Assembly (NCBI GenBank): GCA_017474925.1
Contig: JAFVGN010000052.1
Location: 1 to 64,000, forward strand
Source of the DNA: Prevotella sp.
Lineage (GTDB): Bacteria > Bacteroidota > Bacteroidia > Bacteroidales > Bacteroidaceae
Length of the DNA stretch: 64,000 bases
Direction: 5' to 3'
The notes under the pieces were generated by a model. The model did no database searches. It had not been told where the DNA came from and saw only the letters and a program-made list of their open reading frames with translations. Every line of letters starts with the position of its first letter. Within the stretch, counting starts at the first letter, position 1. This document shows, piece by piece, positions 17,032 to 27,114 of the stretch. A program made the position numbers and the translations under genes.

Positions 17032-17529
17032 ATGGACTACCAATTAATAATAAATAAATATTATCCTGCGGATGATGAGCTCCGCAAGTTGCTCTTACTG
17101 CATAGCCGTCAGGTTGCTGACCGTTGTTTGGAGATTACGAGGAAACATAGGGAACTTCCTATTGACGTGCAGTTTGTGGAAGAGGCTGCGATGTTGCATG
17201 ATATTGGAATATTCCGCTGCAATGCGCCTTCGATTCTCTGTTATGGAACGGAACCATATTTGAGACATGGTCAGATAGGTGGTGACCTGCTTCGTGAAGA
17301 GGGTTTTCCGCGACATGCCCGTGTTGCGGAACGGCATACAGGAACTGGGTTGCCTGGCTTCGAGCCTGAGACGCTGGAGGAACAGTTGGTGTGCTATGCT
17401 GACAAATTCTACTCGAAAAGTCGGCCGGACCGGGTGCTGACAGTTGCAGAGGCAGCACAAAGCTTGGAGAAATTCGGTCATGAAGGAGTACTCAAGTTCC
17501 TTGGATGGGCAGAGAGGTTTGAACGTTAA
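17032..17529 (+). CDS. HD domain metal-dependent phosphohydrolase
   Basis: 165 residues. The expected metal ligands are visible: HS in LLLHSRQVADRC (about residue 24), the HD pair in AAMLHDIGIF (about 55), a His in YLRHGQIGG, and an Asp in LVCYADKFYSK. This is the small stand-alone HDIG type, which removes phosphate from nucleotides or related compounds; the substrate is unknown. It is the last gene of the operon starting at 12609. Confidence 0.88.
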   Translation: MDYQLIINKYYPADDELRKLLLLHSRQVADRCLEITRKHRELPIDVQFVEEAAMLHDIGIFRCNAPSILCYGTEPYLRHGQIGGDLLREEGFPRHARVAERHTGTGLPGFEPETLEEQLVCYADKFYSKSRPDRVLTVAEAAQSLEKFGHEGVLKFLGWAERFER

Positions 17530-17626
17530 AAAAGTACAAAGGTGAAAAGGTGGAGTAAAAAGTTAAAAAAAATAAGGTGGAGGAAAATTCTTCACGGTTC
17601 GGTCTGTACTTTTCACTTAAATTGTG

Positions 17627-17634
17627 TACCTTTG
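17627..17634 (+). promoter_or_regulatory. -7 box that fixes the LptD start
   Basis: TACCTTTG ends 5 bases before the GTG at 17640. An upstream GTG at 17577 lies before the promoter. The expected transcript therefore starts almost at the GTG codon. Confidence 0.55.
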
Positions 17635-17639
17635 CAGCC

Positions 17640-20537
17640 GTGAGAAGAAAAACGCTCATATTCCTGTCGCTTTTTGTCATCATTTTCGTGGTGGCGGGAG
17701 TTCCTCGGTTGCGCTTTCCAGAATCTGGAAAGGGCAACGATTCAATTATTTCCGATACGGTAGTCCTTCATCAAGCTGTTGCCAGTGATACGGGGCTTGT
17801 CAGGCGCGTCAAGCCTGACTCGTTGTCTGGCGACTCACTATTGCGCGATTCTTTGGTGTTGAAGAACGACACGGCGATGATGGACTCGTTGCACAAAGCC
17901 ATTTGGCTGCACAATAAAGTGGTTGATGATTCGCTACGGGCAGACTCCATCAACCGAAGCCGTAAGAATGGTATTGATGCCCCAGTGGAGTATGCGGCCG
18001 AGGATTCGATGGTTTATGATGGTGACACGAAGGTTGCCTACTTATTTGGTAATTCCCATGTCACGTATGAGAACATGGACTTGGTGGGCGACCGTATTTT
18101 TATGTCAATGGACTCAAGTCTGGTGCATGCTATGGGTTCTCAGGATACGACGGGAAAGAAGTTTGGAACGCCTGTATTCAAGATGGGAAGTACGACTTAC
18201 GAGACAGACACTATATCATTTAATTTCAAGACAAAGAAAGGACTGGTGACCAACGTCTATACTGAGCAGGACGAAGGCTTTATGACTTCAGAAAAGTCAA
18301 AGCGCGGGTCTAATGGCGAGATGTTTCTCTATCATGGTCGTTATACGACATGTGACCTGCCACACCCGGATTTCTATTTTGCCATGTCCCGAGCCAAGGT
18401 GCGCCCGGGAAAAGATGTGGTGTTCGGTCCGACTTATCTGGTAGTTGCTGATGTACCGTTGCCCTTTGCCATACCCTATGGCTTCTTTCCCTTTACAAAG
18501 AGCTACTCTTCGGGTTTCATTATGCCGACCTATGGTGATGAGACGTCGCGTGGATTCTATCTGCGTGATGGTGGTTATTATTTTGCCATCAGCGACAAGA
18601 TGGACTTGAAACTGACGGGTGACATCTATACCAAGGGATCTTGGGCTTTTAGGGGAATGACGAACTACAAAAAGCGCTATAGGTTTAGCGGTGCGTTTAG
18701 TTTCGACTATCAGAGTTCTGTGACAGGTGACAAGAACATGCCTGACTACCAGAAGACAACGAGCTTTCAGGTACGCTGGCAGCATCGTCAGGATCCGAAG
18801 TCCAATCCTTTCAATACATTGTCGGCCAGTGTTAATTACTCTTCGACGAGCTATGAGCAGAACAACCTGTCGTCACTTTATAACCCACAGTCTTTGGCTC
18901 AATCGACACGTACTTCGTCGGTCAACTATGGTGTGACATTCTCGAATCTTGGACTGACGCTAAATACGACGGTCAGTGTTGCGCAAAACAAGCGTGACTC
19001 AAGCATCAGCCTACAGTTGCCTACTCTGACGTGGAATCTGGCACGCAAGTACCCATTCCGCCGTAAGAAGATGGCTGGTGATGAACGATGGTATGAGAAA
19101 TTATACTTGGACTATTCGGGAGAGTTGGACAACTCAATAGAAACGAAGGAAGACAAACTGATGAAATCGAGTCTTACGAAAGACTGGCGTAACGGTATAA
19201 ACCATAAGTTCAGTACAGGTGCCAGCTTCACTCTTTTGGATTATCTGACACTGAACCCGACATTCAGGTTGACTGACCGTATGTACACCCAACGCTATGA
19301 CCGGTCGTGGGACGAGAAACGCCAGAAGGAGGTGGTGGACACTGTGCAGGGCTTCCACAACGTGTATGACTGGGACTTTGGCTTGAGTGCTTCGACGAAA
19401 CTATATGGATTCTTTGTTCCCAACCGCAAGTTGTTTGGCGAGAAGGTTCAGGCCATACGCCATGTGTTCACGCCTCAGGTATCGTTCAGCTACCATCCAG
19501 ATTTCAGCTCCTCGCACTATAATTATTGGGGTACCTATAACAAGGTTGATGCCGATGGAAATGTCACCCAGGTGGAATACAACCGCTATCAAGGTTCGCT
19601 CTTCAGCCCTCCTGGTCAAGGAATGGCGGGTAATGTCTCTGTATCACTATCGAATAATGTGGAAATGAAGGTTAAGTCGGATGACGATTCGACAGGCTAT
19701 AAGAAAATCAGCCTGATAGACGAGCTCAGTGGTTCGATGTCGTATAACCTGGCCGCCAAGGAGAAACCCTGGAGCGATTTGAACACTTCGCTACGTATCA
19801 AGCTGACCAAGAGCTACACGTTTAGTATGAATGCCGTGTTTGCCACATATGCCTATGAAGCCGACTCTGTTGGTGCCACCCCTTATGTGGGTAATCGTAC
19901 AGAGTATAGTAAGGGTCGCTTTGGCCGATTCCAAGGGACGAGCCAGAGTATTGACTATACGCTTGACAACAAGAAGATTGCCAATTTCTTCAAATGGCTT
20001 CGTGGTGAGAAGAGAAACAAGGACAAGGATAAGGATAAAGGAAATCCTAATGACGAATATGATACCGGTCTTGATACCAATATTGACAAGGACTTGGAAG
20101 CCAGCAAGCATAGTGCCAGGAAAGAAAGTAGTACGGCAGAGACTGACGAGGACGGATATATGGCCTTTGAAATGCCTTGGTCGGTACGTTTTTCGTATGG
20201 TATCAATATACGTGAGAATACATCGGGTACTTTCAATTACGATACCATGCGTTATCCTTATAAAGTCACACAGACGCTCAACTTCTCTGGAAATATAAGG
20301 CTTGCTCAAGGATGGGACATCAATTTCTCGTCGGGTTACGACTTTGAAAACAAGAAAATAACCACGACGACATTTAATCTGTCACGCGACCTGCATTGCT
20401 TCAATATGTCTTGTCAAGTGACGTTGGCACCTTATACATCGTATAATTTCTCGTTCCGATGCAATGCTGCCACGCTTACCGATGCCTTGAAGTACGATAA
20501 GCGCAGCAGTTTCTCGAATGCCGTGCAATGGTATTAA
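17640..20537 (+). CDS. lptD: LPS assembly outer membrane protein, Bacteroidetes LptD type
   Basis: 965 residues from the GTG at 17640. An N-terminal signal or anchor (about 4-24, LIFLSLFVIIFVVAGV) precedes a low-complexity linker rich in D, S and V. An OstA/LptA-like beta-jellyroll (about 100-260) follows. The long C-terminal barrel has alternating aromatic strands to the end (FSNAVQWY). The segment PLPFAIPYGFFPF is typical of this family. LptD inserts lipopolysaccharide into the outer leaflet. A lysine/aspartate-rich low-complexity loop (KDKDKDKGNPNDEYD, about residue 798) stands out. The stop codon overlaps that of the opposing antiporter. Confidence 0.9.
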   Translation: MRRKTLIFLSLFVIIFVVAGVPRLRFPESGKGNDSIISDTVVLHQAVASDTGLVRRVKPDSLSGDSLLRDSLVLKNDTAMMDSLHKAIWLHNKVVDDSLRADSINRSRKNGIDAPVEYAAEDSMVYDGDTKVAYLFGNSHVTYENMDLVGDRIFMSMDSSLVHAMGSQDTTGKKFGTPVFKMGSTTYETDTISFNFKTKKGLVTNVYTEQDEGFMTSEKSKRGSNGEMFLYHGRYTTCDLPHPDFYFAMSRAKVRPGKDVVFGPTYLVVADVPLPFAIPYGFFPFTKSYSSGFIMPTYGDETSRGFYLRDGGYYFAISDKMDLKLTGDIYTKGSWAFRGMTNYKKRYRFSGAFSFDYQSSVTGDKNMPDYQKTTSFQVRWQHRQDPKSNPFNTLSASVNYSSTSYEQNNLSSLYNPQSLAQSTRTSSVNYGVTFSNLGLTLNTTVSVAQNKRDSSISLQLPTLTWNLARKYPFRRKKMAGDERWYEKLYLDYSGELDNSIETKEDKLMKSSLTKDWRNGINHKFSTGASFTLLDYLTLNPTFRLTDRMYTQRYDRSWDEKRQKEVVDTVQGFHNVYDWDFGLSASTKLYGFFVPNRKLFGEKVQAIRHVFTPQVSFSYHPDFSSSHYNYWGTYNKVDADGNVTQVEYNRYQGSLFSPPGQGMAGNVSVSLSNNVEMKVKSDDDSTGYKKISLIDELSGSMSYNLAAKEKPWSDLNTSLRIKLTKSYTFSMNAVFATYAYEADSVGATPYVGNRTEYSKGRFGRFQGTSQSIDYTLDNKKIANFFKWLRGEKRNKDKDKDKGNPNDEYDTGLDTNIDKDLEASKHSARKESSTAETDEDGYMAFEMPWSVRFSYGINIRENTSGTFNYDTMRYPYKVTQTLNFSGNIRLAQGWDINFSSGYDFENKKITTTTFNLSRDLHCFNMSCQVTLAPYTSYNFSFRCNAATLTDALKYDKRSSFSNAVQWY

Positions 20538-22792
20538 GCCTGCATCAGTGCTTCCAGCGACTCTTGTTCACCAACAACCCATATGATGTCGCCCTCTTGG
20601 AAAGGACGCTTTGGATTGACGGGTGACAGATTCTCCTTTCCTTCTTCCAAGCCGATGACCATACAGCTGTAGAGGCTGCGGATGCCGCTTTCCATGATAT
20701 TCTTGCCTATGAAGCGGCTGCCCTCGCCCAAGATAAGCTGGCGCAGTTTCATTTCGCGGTTCTCCAAGTCTATGTCCTCACCAATAATCTCTTTATCAAT
20801 AGCTTGGGCAAACTTTGTCAGCTGTTCGTCACTGCCAATGACCTGCAGTTTGTCGCCAGGGAAGATGATATAGTCTCCATCAGGGATGTTCAGACGGAAG
20901 TTTGCACGCAGGATGCTACTGACATGGACACCGTACTTCTTGCCCAAATCGAGCTGTTTCAGAGTGCTTCCCATCCATTTTGAATTCATGGGAATAGAGA
21001 GCTCAGCAATGTGAACGTCGCGATCGAGCAATCTACCTTCGTACAAGGGACGCTTCTTTCCATGCACTTGTGCCTCTATGTCGCGTGAGCGCAAATTGAG
21101 TATAAAGAGACGCTCCATCCTGATACTGCGTTGTTTGACCGTTCGCGATACCACTATCAAGGCTACCGCTATCAGACCGATGGTGATGATGATGGCACTG
21201 GAGAAGCGAGTCAGATACTGACAAATGTAAAAGATATAGGCTACGGCAATAACGACACGCACCAGAATTGTAAATAGTAGTGGTAGACGGTTGACATTGC
21301 TTTCGTTCCATAGGGCCTTAAACTCCTCGCTGCGGTTCTTCTTCATAATCATGGCGCGTAGGAACGGCGCAATGATAAGCACGGTCAATACACCCGTAAT
21401 GGCATTGGCATACCAGTGTAATGCCCATCCAGGCAGAATACCTTGCATGAAAGGTAGGAAGAAGGTAATCATCACTGCAATGACGGCTGACGTAAGGATA
21501 GAGTAAACGATGGTATTGATAGCCATCTGGGTTAGCAACCGTTTCCATTTGCTTTGTTCAGTGGTGTTGGGATGACTCATGGAGAGGTGGTTCAGCAGTT
21601 TGATGAGCTTCTTGGGGAGCCGTTTCTCCAGGCTGTTATAAGCCGGTGTGGCAAGCCGTATCATGTAAGGTGTGAGGAATGTTGTAATGACGGATACAGC
21701 TACCACAACCGGATATAGGAAATCGCTGATGACTTCCAGAGAGAGTCCCAGTGAGGCGATGATGAACGAAAACTCACCGATTTGCGCCATTGAGAAACCA
21801 CATCGCATGGCAGATTTCAGCGATTCGCCACCCAGCATGAAAGCCAATGAGCCGAAGATGCTTTGCCCGATGAGAATGGTCATCACTAGGGTGATAATGG
21901 GGATAGCGTATTCAGCCAGAATCAACGGGTCGACCAACATGCCTACTGATACGAAAAAGATGGCGCCAAATAGATTCTTCACCGGTTCTACCAAGTGTTC
22001 AATATGTTCGGCCTCAATGGTCTCTGCCAAGATGCTGCCCATGATGAAAGCACCAAAAGCTGAAGAGAAACCGACCTTAGTAGAGAATACGGCCATAGCA
22101 CAGCATAGTCCCAGCGAGACAATTAGCAACACCTCGTCATTCACCAGCTTGCGCACTTTGCGCAGGAACTGGGGAACGGCAAAGATTCCTACCACTAACC
22201 ACAACACAAGGAAGAAGGCGATTTTGACTATAGACTCCAGCATCTGTCCACCATCAGGATCGTTTCCGCTGGCTATGGCTGACAGCATGACCATCATGAC
22301 TATGGCCAAGATGTCCTCCAAGATGAGTACCGACATGACCAGCCCGGCAAACTGTTGCTGGCGCAATCCTAGGTCATCGAAAGCCTTGTAAATAATAGTT
22401 GTTGATGACATGGCTAACATTCCGCCTAGAAAGATGCAGTCCATCTTGGACCATTCGAACATGTGTCCTGCCAGAACCCCCAGCATAGACATGAAGAAAA
22501 TGATAGAGGTGGTGGATATGATAGGCGAAGCCCCCATCTTCAGAATCTTCTTGAATGAGAAGTCAAGACCCAGCGAGAATAGTAGAAACATCACGCCGAT
22601 GTCTGCCCATAGGTGTACATTTTCAGTATCTACTACAGATGCTGTATAGGGCATATGGGGGCTTACCAGAAATCCTGCCACGATGTAACCTAGGACAAGT
22701 GGCTGTTTTAACTTCTTGAAAATCAGCGTAACAATACCTGCAGAAACAAGGATGTACGCAAGGTCGATGATTAGTTCTGGAATATCTGCCAT
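20534..22792 (-). CDS. CPA2 family cation:proton antiporter with two RCK_C domains
   Basis: 752 residues. The Na+/H+ exchanger domain with 12 or so membrane helices covers about 1-390 (LGYIVAGFLVSPH, LFSLGLDFSF, EDILAIVMM). Further hydrophobic helices lie at 430-560. Two TrkA-C/RCK_C domains follow (about 595-675 and 680-752), each ending in a PGDKLQVIG- or EGDIIWVVG-type strand. It resembles KefB/KefC but has no NAD-binding RCK_N domain. The likely role is K+ or Na+ exchange for protons at the inner membrane. Its stop overlaps that of lptD within TTAA. The upstream gene on the same strand ends 45 bases before its start. Confidence 0.9.
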   Translation of the reverse strand: MADIPELIIDLAYILVSAGIVTLIFKKLKQPLVLGYIVAGFLVSPHMPYTASVVDTENVHLWADIGVMFLLFSLGLDFSFKKILKMGASPIISTTSIIFFMSMLGVLAGHMFEWSKMDCIFLGGMLAMSSTTIIYKAFDDLGLRQQQFAGLVMSVLILEDILAIVMMVMLSAIASGNDPDGGQMLESIVKIAFFLVLWLVVGIFAVPQFLRKVRKLVNDEVLLIVSLGLCCAMAVFSTKVGFSSAFGAFIMGSILAETIEAEHIEHLVEPVKNLFGAIFFVSVGMLVDPLILAEYAIPIITLVMTILIGQSIFGSLAFMLGGESLKSAMRCGFSMAQIGEFSFIIASLGLSLEVISDFLYPVVVAVSVITTFLTPYMIRLATPAYNSLEKRLPKKLIKLLNHLSMSHPNTTEQSKWKRLLTQMAINTIVYSILTSAVIAVMITFFLPFMQGILPGWALHWYANAITGVLTVLIIAPFLRAMIMKKNRSEEFKALWNESNVNRLPLLFTILVRVVIAVAYIFYICQYLTRFSSAIIITIGLIAVALIVVSRTVKQRSIRMERLFILNLRSRDIEAQVHGKKRPLYEGRLLDRDVHIAELSIPMNSKWMGSTLKQLDLGKKYGVHVSSILRANFRLNIPDGDYIIFPGDKLQVIGSDEQLTKFAQAIDKEIIGEDIDLENREMKLRQLILGEGSRFIGKNIMESGIRSLYSCMVIGLEEGKENLSPVNPKRPFQEGDIIWVVGEQESLEALMQA

Positions 22793-22837
22793 GGTGGTTC
22801 TTTTTGAGTTGAGAGGTGAGTACTTAGAGGTAAGCTA

Positions 22838-23131
22838 TTAGAATCTTGTACTGAAGAGTCTTGGCGAGATGATGAGCGAAAACCATCCACAACGTACGTT
22901 TTGGTCGCTGGCCCGATCCTCCACCACAGCGTCCCCGTTGGCCGACTTTGGCAATTCTCCTCCTCGAATCTCAACATGGGTCATGAAGTTCAGGCCGATG
23001 CTGAGACAATACTCTGCACCTGATACCACAGCGTAGCTTGTGTTGACGCACAACTCTACTTGTGCCCAGCCCTGTAGCGATGCCAACAGCATGAGGGCAA
23101 GACTACCTTCCCGGATGAGTTGGGGTGACAT
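22838..23131 (-). CDS. Small hypothetical secreted protein
   Basis: 97 residues. The N terminus is a plausible signal peptide (LALMLLASLQGWA, cleaved near residue 23), followed by a short domain with three cysteines (ELCVNTSY, AEYCLSIG, NVRCGWF). No family was recognised. It lies between the STAS gene and the antiporter on the same strand, with gaps of 18 and 45 bases, which supports it being real. Its homologues could not be checked. It may be unrelated to signalling. Confidence 0.5.
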   Translation of the reverse strand: MSPQLIREGSLALMLLASLQGWAQVELCVNTSYAVVSGAEYCLSIGLNFMTHVEIRGGELPKSANGDAVVEDRASDQNVRCGWFSLIISPRLFSTRF

Positions 23132-23149
23132 GGACTTTTAGAGCGTTTT

Positions 23150-23452
23150 TTACTCGAATTCGAATATAGAAATGAATCCCGTTAGCTTAAAGACATTCTT
23201 AATGTCGTCATTGACATTTTTGAGCACTACACGGCTCCCGTTCGACTTGGCTCCTTTCAGAATGCTCAGTAGGATGCGCAGTCCGCTGGATGCAATATAT
23301 TCCAGTTTTCCACATTCGATAATCACTTCACGTCCGTCGGTCTTATACAGCGGCTTCAGTATTTCTTCTGCTTCCATAGCCGCAGCCGTATCCATTTCTC
23401 CTTCAAGTGTGGCAACTATCTTGCCTTCTTGTTCATTTACTGTTGTCTTCAT
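23150..23452 (-). CDS. STAS domain protein, anti-anti-sigma factor-like
   Basis: 100 residues, a single STAS domain. The conserved serine that anti-sigma kinases phosphorylate lies in LEYIASSGLRILL (about residues 51-63). It is a close paralogue of the protein at 41189-41500, sharing LEYI-SSGLR and the ending N-ND-IK-VF--TGF. It follows the SpoIIE-like phosphatase by 12 bases; phosphatase and substrate adjacent is the usual partner-switching arrangement. The target that it frees or binds is not known because no sigma factor is nearby. Confidence 0.92.
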   Translation of the reverse strand: MKTTVNEQEGKIVATLEGEMDTAAAMEAEEILKPLYKTDGREVIIECGKLEYIASSGLRILLSILKGAKSNGSRVVLKNVNDDIKNVFKLTGFISIFEFE

Positions 23453-23464
23453 AATGATTTTATT

Positions 23465-25642
23465 TTATTGTTCTATATTTAATGTTAGTGTCAAAATGTT
23501 TTTGTCGTCTATGCGTTCATAGTTGATGGTGTCCGTCAGCTCGCGGACGAGTAGCAATCCTAGTCCACCGATGGGCCTTTCCTCTGCTGACAGCTTGGTA
23601 TCAGCCTTGCCGGTTTCTGTGGGATCAAAGGGCGTGCCACGGTCTATGATGTAGAACTTGATTCGTTGGTTGCCCGCCACACAACGGACGGTAATCTCTC
23701 CCTCCGTTCTCGGGGGATAGGCGTAGCTCATGGCGTTCACCACGACCTCTTCTACCGCCAAGCGTAGCTTCTTGGCCTCTGGCTTGTCAGTCAGCAGACG
23801 TTCGGTCATCGATTTAACAAAACTGCTCAGTTTTGCTACCTCATGCAGGTCGTTCTTCAGCGTAATACTTTCGTCCAGGGTGCTCTCATCACTTACTGGC
23901 GTGTAGCGTATAGCCAGCATGGTCAGGTCGTCGCTTGGCTCAGCCATCCCCACAAACTTACGGACTTCTTCACTGATTTTGTTCAGCAGCGTCATTGTGT
24001 TGAATGGCTCTTGCGACCTGTCTCTGACAGTTTTTTCCAGTAGCGCAGTGATTCTCTGGATGCCAAACATTTCACGGTTGGCGTTCATGGCCTCTGTCAG
24101 TCCGTCGGTATAGAGCATCAGTGTGCTTCCGGCCGGCAGCATGCAACTCTCTTCTTCGTAACGTGTTTCAGGGAATACTGCCAGGGGCAGATGTGCGTGG
24201 GGTTCCAGCAAAACGACCTTATCATTATCCAGCACGAAAGGGCTCTCGTGTCCTGCGTTACAGAAGCGCAACCGTCCTGTCGGCAAGTCAAGCACACCAA
24301 TGAACATGGTGATGAACATATTTGTGGTATTGTCTATGCAAAGAATCTTGTTGATGTTGTGCATGATGCGTGCCGGGTTGTTGTCGTGGCTTGAGGATGA
24401 GCGGAAAAGTGCCTGTGTCACCGACATCAGCAAGGCTGCAGGGATACTCTTGCCACAGACGTCACCGATGCAGAAGAACAGCTTCTCGTCGCGGATGAAG
24501 AAATCGTACAGGTCACCGCCCACTTCTCTTGCCGGTTCCAGAGTACCGTAGATATCTATGTCGACTCGCTCAGGGAATGGGGGCCATTTCTTGACTAGCA
24601 TCCTAGCTTGTATCTCGCGGGCTATGCGCAGCTCATTGCCTATCCGCTCGTTGGTCAGTTGTGTCTGTTGCAATCGTTTGATGTTCTTGAAGAATCGGTA
24701 GACGATGAATCCCAAAACGCCGAAGGCAACCATCATGAGAAAGAACATTGTTAGCCTGATGTGTCGCAGAATACCATAGACCTCATCGTCGTAATATACC
24801 ACAGCGAGTTTCCATTTAGGATCACCCTTCATGTGGATAGAGAACACGTAGGCCTTGTCGCCATCAACATCGTGGAATGTCGCTATGTTGCTGCTTCCGT
24901 TTCTGCTGTCCGTCCATTCATATGTGCTGTCGTTGACTATTCGTATGACGTGCTCCACGTCGGCTTTCAGCCTCGCGTCCGAGGGCCCGGCCAGCAAGTG
25001 TCCGTCCTCAGCCATCAGTAAGACGTACGATGATGGGTAGAAATTGCGGTGGTTCAGCGTGTCGCCCAGTTTGTCGGCCAATATGTCCATGCAGGCTACG
25101 CCTATTGGCTTTAGTTCGTGGTCCCACAAGGGCAGTGAGTAACTGATTACCTTTTTCTTCTCTATTGGGTCTTGGTATGGACCAGTCCAGCGTGCCGTCT
25201 TTTCTCCGAAAGTCGAGGTGTAGAATCCCTCCTTCGTGTAGTTATACGCGCTGCTTGACAGCTGGCGCAGCACGATGCCTGAGTCCGTGCGCTGGGCGTA
25301 GGGCTCGTACAGTCTTCCCTTATTAGGGTAGAAGTACGGCTTAAAGGCTATTCCGCAACCTTCTAGCGTAGGATGCATCTTGACAATCCATTTTGCTAGC
25401 ATCGATACTGAGTCTGGATTGTTGATATCGCGCTTCATGTTGTAGATGTGGCTTTTCAGCATCCTTTCCGATAGGTTGATGGTGCTCTTGGTAATCATGG
25501 CTTTCATCACCAGTTCTGTCTCTGCTCGTTTCTCCAGTTCCTGTGCCAGCAGATTGTGCAAGTAGGAGTACTGGATACCTGATATCAGTTCCAAAAGTAT
25601 TGCCGCGGCAATGACGATGAAAAATCCACCTCTCTTCTTCAT
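23465..25642 (-). CDS. Sensor PP2C (SpoIIE) phosphatase fused to an RsbW-like ATPase
   Basis: 725 residues. A membrane helix (about 6-24) and a second at about 292-312 enclose a periplasmic sensor domain of about 265 residues, probably of the Cache type. The PP2C/SpoIIE domain (about 350-570) has GGDLYDFF, GDVCGKSIPAALLM, NAGHESP, YTDGLTEAM and SDDLTML, so all metal-binding aspartates are present. The C terminus (about 595-725) is a GHKL ATPase of the anti-sigma type (EEVVVNAMSYAYPP, DRGTPFDP, GGLGLLLVREL). Kinase and phosphatase in one chain could set the phosphorylation state of the STAS protein encoded next. It follows pepT by 24 bases. Confidence 0.92.
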   Translation of the reverse strand: MKKRGGFFIVIAAAILLELISGIQYSYLHNLLAQELEKRAETELVMKAMITKSTINLSERMLKSHIYNMKRDINNPDSVSMLAKWIVKMHPTLEGCGIAFKPYFYPNKGRLYEPYAQRTDSGIVLRQLSSSAYNYTKEGFYTSTFGEKTARWTGPYQDPIEKKKVISYSLPLWDHELKPIGVACMDILADKLGDTLNHRNFYPSSYVLLMAEDGHLLAGPSDARLKADVEHVIRIVNDSTYEWTDSRNGSSNIATFHDVDGDKAYVFSIHMKGDPKWKLAVVYYDDEVYGILRHIRLTMFFLMMVAFGVLGFIVYRFFKNIKRLQQTQLTNERIGNELRIAREIQARMLVKKWPPFPERVDIDIYGTLEPAREVGGDLYDFFIRDEKLFFCIGDVCGKSIPAALLMSVTQALFRSSSSHDNNPARIMHNINKILCIDNTTNMFITMFIGVLDLPTGRLRFCNAGHESPFVLDNDKVVLLEPHAHLPLAVFPETRYEEESCMLPAGSTLMLYTDGLTEAMNANREMFGIQRITALLEKTVRDRSQEPFNTMTLLNKISEEVRKFVGMAEPSDDLTMLAIRYTPVSDESTLDESITLKNDLHEVAKLSSFVKSMTERLLTDKPEAKKLRLAVEEVVVNAMSYAYPPRTEGEITVRCVAGNQRIKFYIIDRGTPFDPTETGKADTKLSAEERPIGGLGLLLVRELTDTINYERIDDKNILTLTLNIEQ

Positions 25643-25666
25643 TCCTTATTTTTTTTGCTCTGTCGG

Positions 25667-26890
25667 TTAGTGGTTGTACTCTGCTGTCAGCTCACATATT
25701 TTGACTATCACCCTCATAGCTTTCTCCATCGATTGGACGGGGACAAATTCGTGGGGGCTGTGGAAGTTGATACCACCGGCAAAAATGTTAGGACAGGGCA
25801 GTCCCTTGAATGACAGCTGGGCACCGTCTGTGCCGCCACGGATAGGCTTCACTTTGGGCGAAACCCCTGTTTCCTGCATGGCGCGCAGTACCAAGTCGAT
25901 GACATGCATTTGGGGGTCTATCTTTTCCTTCATATTATAATACTGATCGCTGACTACGCATACCACGGTGTCTTTTCCGTACTTCTCGTTCATCTGTTCG
26001 GCGCAGCGTAGCATGAAACGTTTGCGGTCTTCGAAACGTTCGCGGTCATGGTCGCGGATGATGTACGATAATTTGGCCTGTTCTATGCCAGACAGAATGC
26101 TTGTCAGGTGGTAGAAACCCTGATAGCCTTCTGTCATCTCCGGTGTTTCGTCTTTGGGTAGCATCCCGGCCAGTTCCACAGCTAGAGCATTGGCATTTAT
26201 CATCTTGTCCTTGGCATAGCCAGGATGTACGCTGACACCCTTAATAGTGATTTTTGCTGAGGCAGCGTTGAAATTCTCGAATTCAAGCTCGCCCACGTCG
26301 CCACCGTCTACGGTATAGGCCCATTCGCAGTCGAATTTCTCGACATCGAAGTGGTGGGCACCCTTGCCTATTTCCTCGTCAGGATTGAAAGCTACCCGTA
26401 TCTTGCCGTGCTTCGTTTCCTTGTGTTCCTGCAGGTAAACCATGGCCTGCACGATTTCGGCAATGCCGGCCTTGTCGTCTGCACCCAGCAAAGTCGTACC
26501 GTCCGTCACAATCAGGTCTTCACCTATGTGTTGCAACAGTTCTGGAAACTTCTTTGGCGAACTGATGATGCCTTCTGACAGCAGGATGTCGCTTCCGTTG
26601 TAGTGGCTTACTATCTGGGGTTTGATGTTGGCACCCGAGCAGTCGGGGCTGGTGTCGTAGTGTGATATGAAGCCAATAGTGGGAACAGGTTCCTTTGTGT
26701 TGGCTTTCAGGGTGGCATATACGTAGCCTTTTTCGTCCATTTCGACGTCGTCAAGGCCTTCACGCTCTAATTCTTTTTTCAGGTATTCGGCAAACAACAG
26801 CTGCTTGCTGGTGCTGGGGACGGTTTCGCTTTCTTCGCTTGACTGCGTGTCAAATCTAATGTAGTTGAGAAATCTTTCTATTAAATCCAT
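25667..26890 (-). CDS. pepT: Peptidase T (tripeptide aminopeptidase)
   Basis: 407 residues from the ATG at 26890, equal to the normal PepT length. An upstream start at 26998 would add 36 residues and lies before the promoter. Motifs are [10 protein letters not shown] (about residues 78-87, metal His and Asp), [24 protein letters not shown] with the catalytic Glu pair, and [17 protein letters not shown] near the end. It removes the N-terminal residue from tripeptides in the cytoplasm, using two zinc ions. The downstream SpoIIE gene starts after 24 bases, an unexpected housekeeping partner for signalling genes. Confidence 0.95.
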   Translation of the reverse strand: MDLIERFLNYIRFDTQSSEESETVPSTSKQLLFAEYLKKELEREGLDDVEMDEKGYVYATLKANTKEPVPTIGFISHYDTSPDCSGANIKPQIVSHYNGSDILLSEGIISSPKKFPELLQHIGEDLIVTDGTTLLGADDKAGIAEIVQAMVYLQEHKETKHGKIRVAFNPDEEIGKGAHHFDVEKFDCEWAYTVDGGDVGELEFENFNAASAKITIKGVSVHPGYAKDKMINANALAVELAGMLPKDETPEMTEGYQGFYHLTSILSGIEQAKLSYIIRDHDRERFEDRKRFMLRCAEQMNEKYGKDTVVCVVSDQYYNMKEKIDPQMHVIDLVLRAMQETGVSPKVKPIRGGTDGAQLSFKGLPCPNIFAGGINFHSPHEFVPVQSMEKAMRVIVKICELTAEYNH

Positions 26891-26921
26891 TTTATTTTGT
26901 TGTGATAGTATCATTTGAATG

Positions 26922-26953
26922 CAAAGGTACGCAAAATGCTGCAAAAAACCAAA
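26922..26953 (-). promoter_or_regulatory. Promoter of pepT and the downstream phosphatase/STAS/antiporter genes
   Basis: On the minus strand: TTTG (26953-26950), 20 bases, TACCTTTG (26929-26922). It places transcription start near 26917 and supports the pepT start at 26890. Confidence 0.75.
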
Positions 26954-27114
26954 GGAAAAGCCAATTAATTTTTGCCTTCTCTTTGGCATTACCTGCATGT
27001 TTTGATTCTTCTGCTACTTAGTTGAAGGTTTAGTCAATATTTCAGAGGAAGTAGTAACAATAGAGTAGTATCTTCAAGACAAGTGTGGCTGCAAAATTGC
27101 ATGGGCGCCAATGG

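Noticed and set aside
17577..17639. Upstream GTG start of lptD
   Set aside because: The promoter box (17627-17634) lies inside this stretch, so the transcript would not contain it.
26891..26998. Longer pepT start
   Set aside because: It precedes the promoter, and the shorter form equals the normal PepT length.
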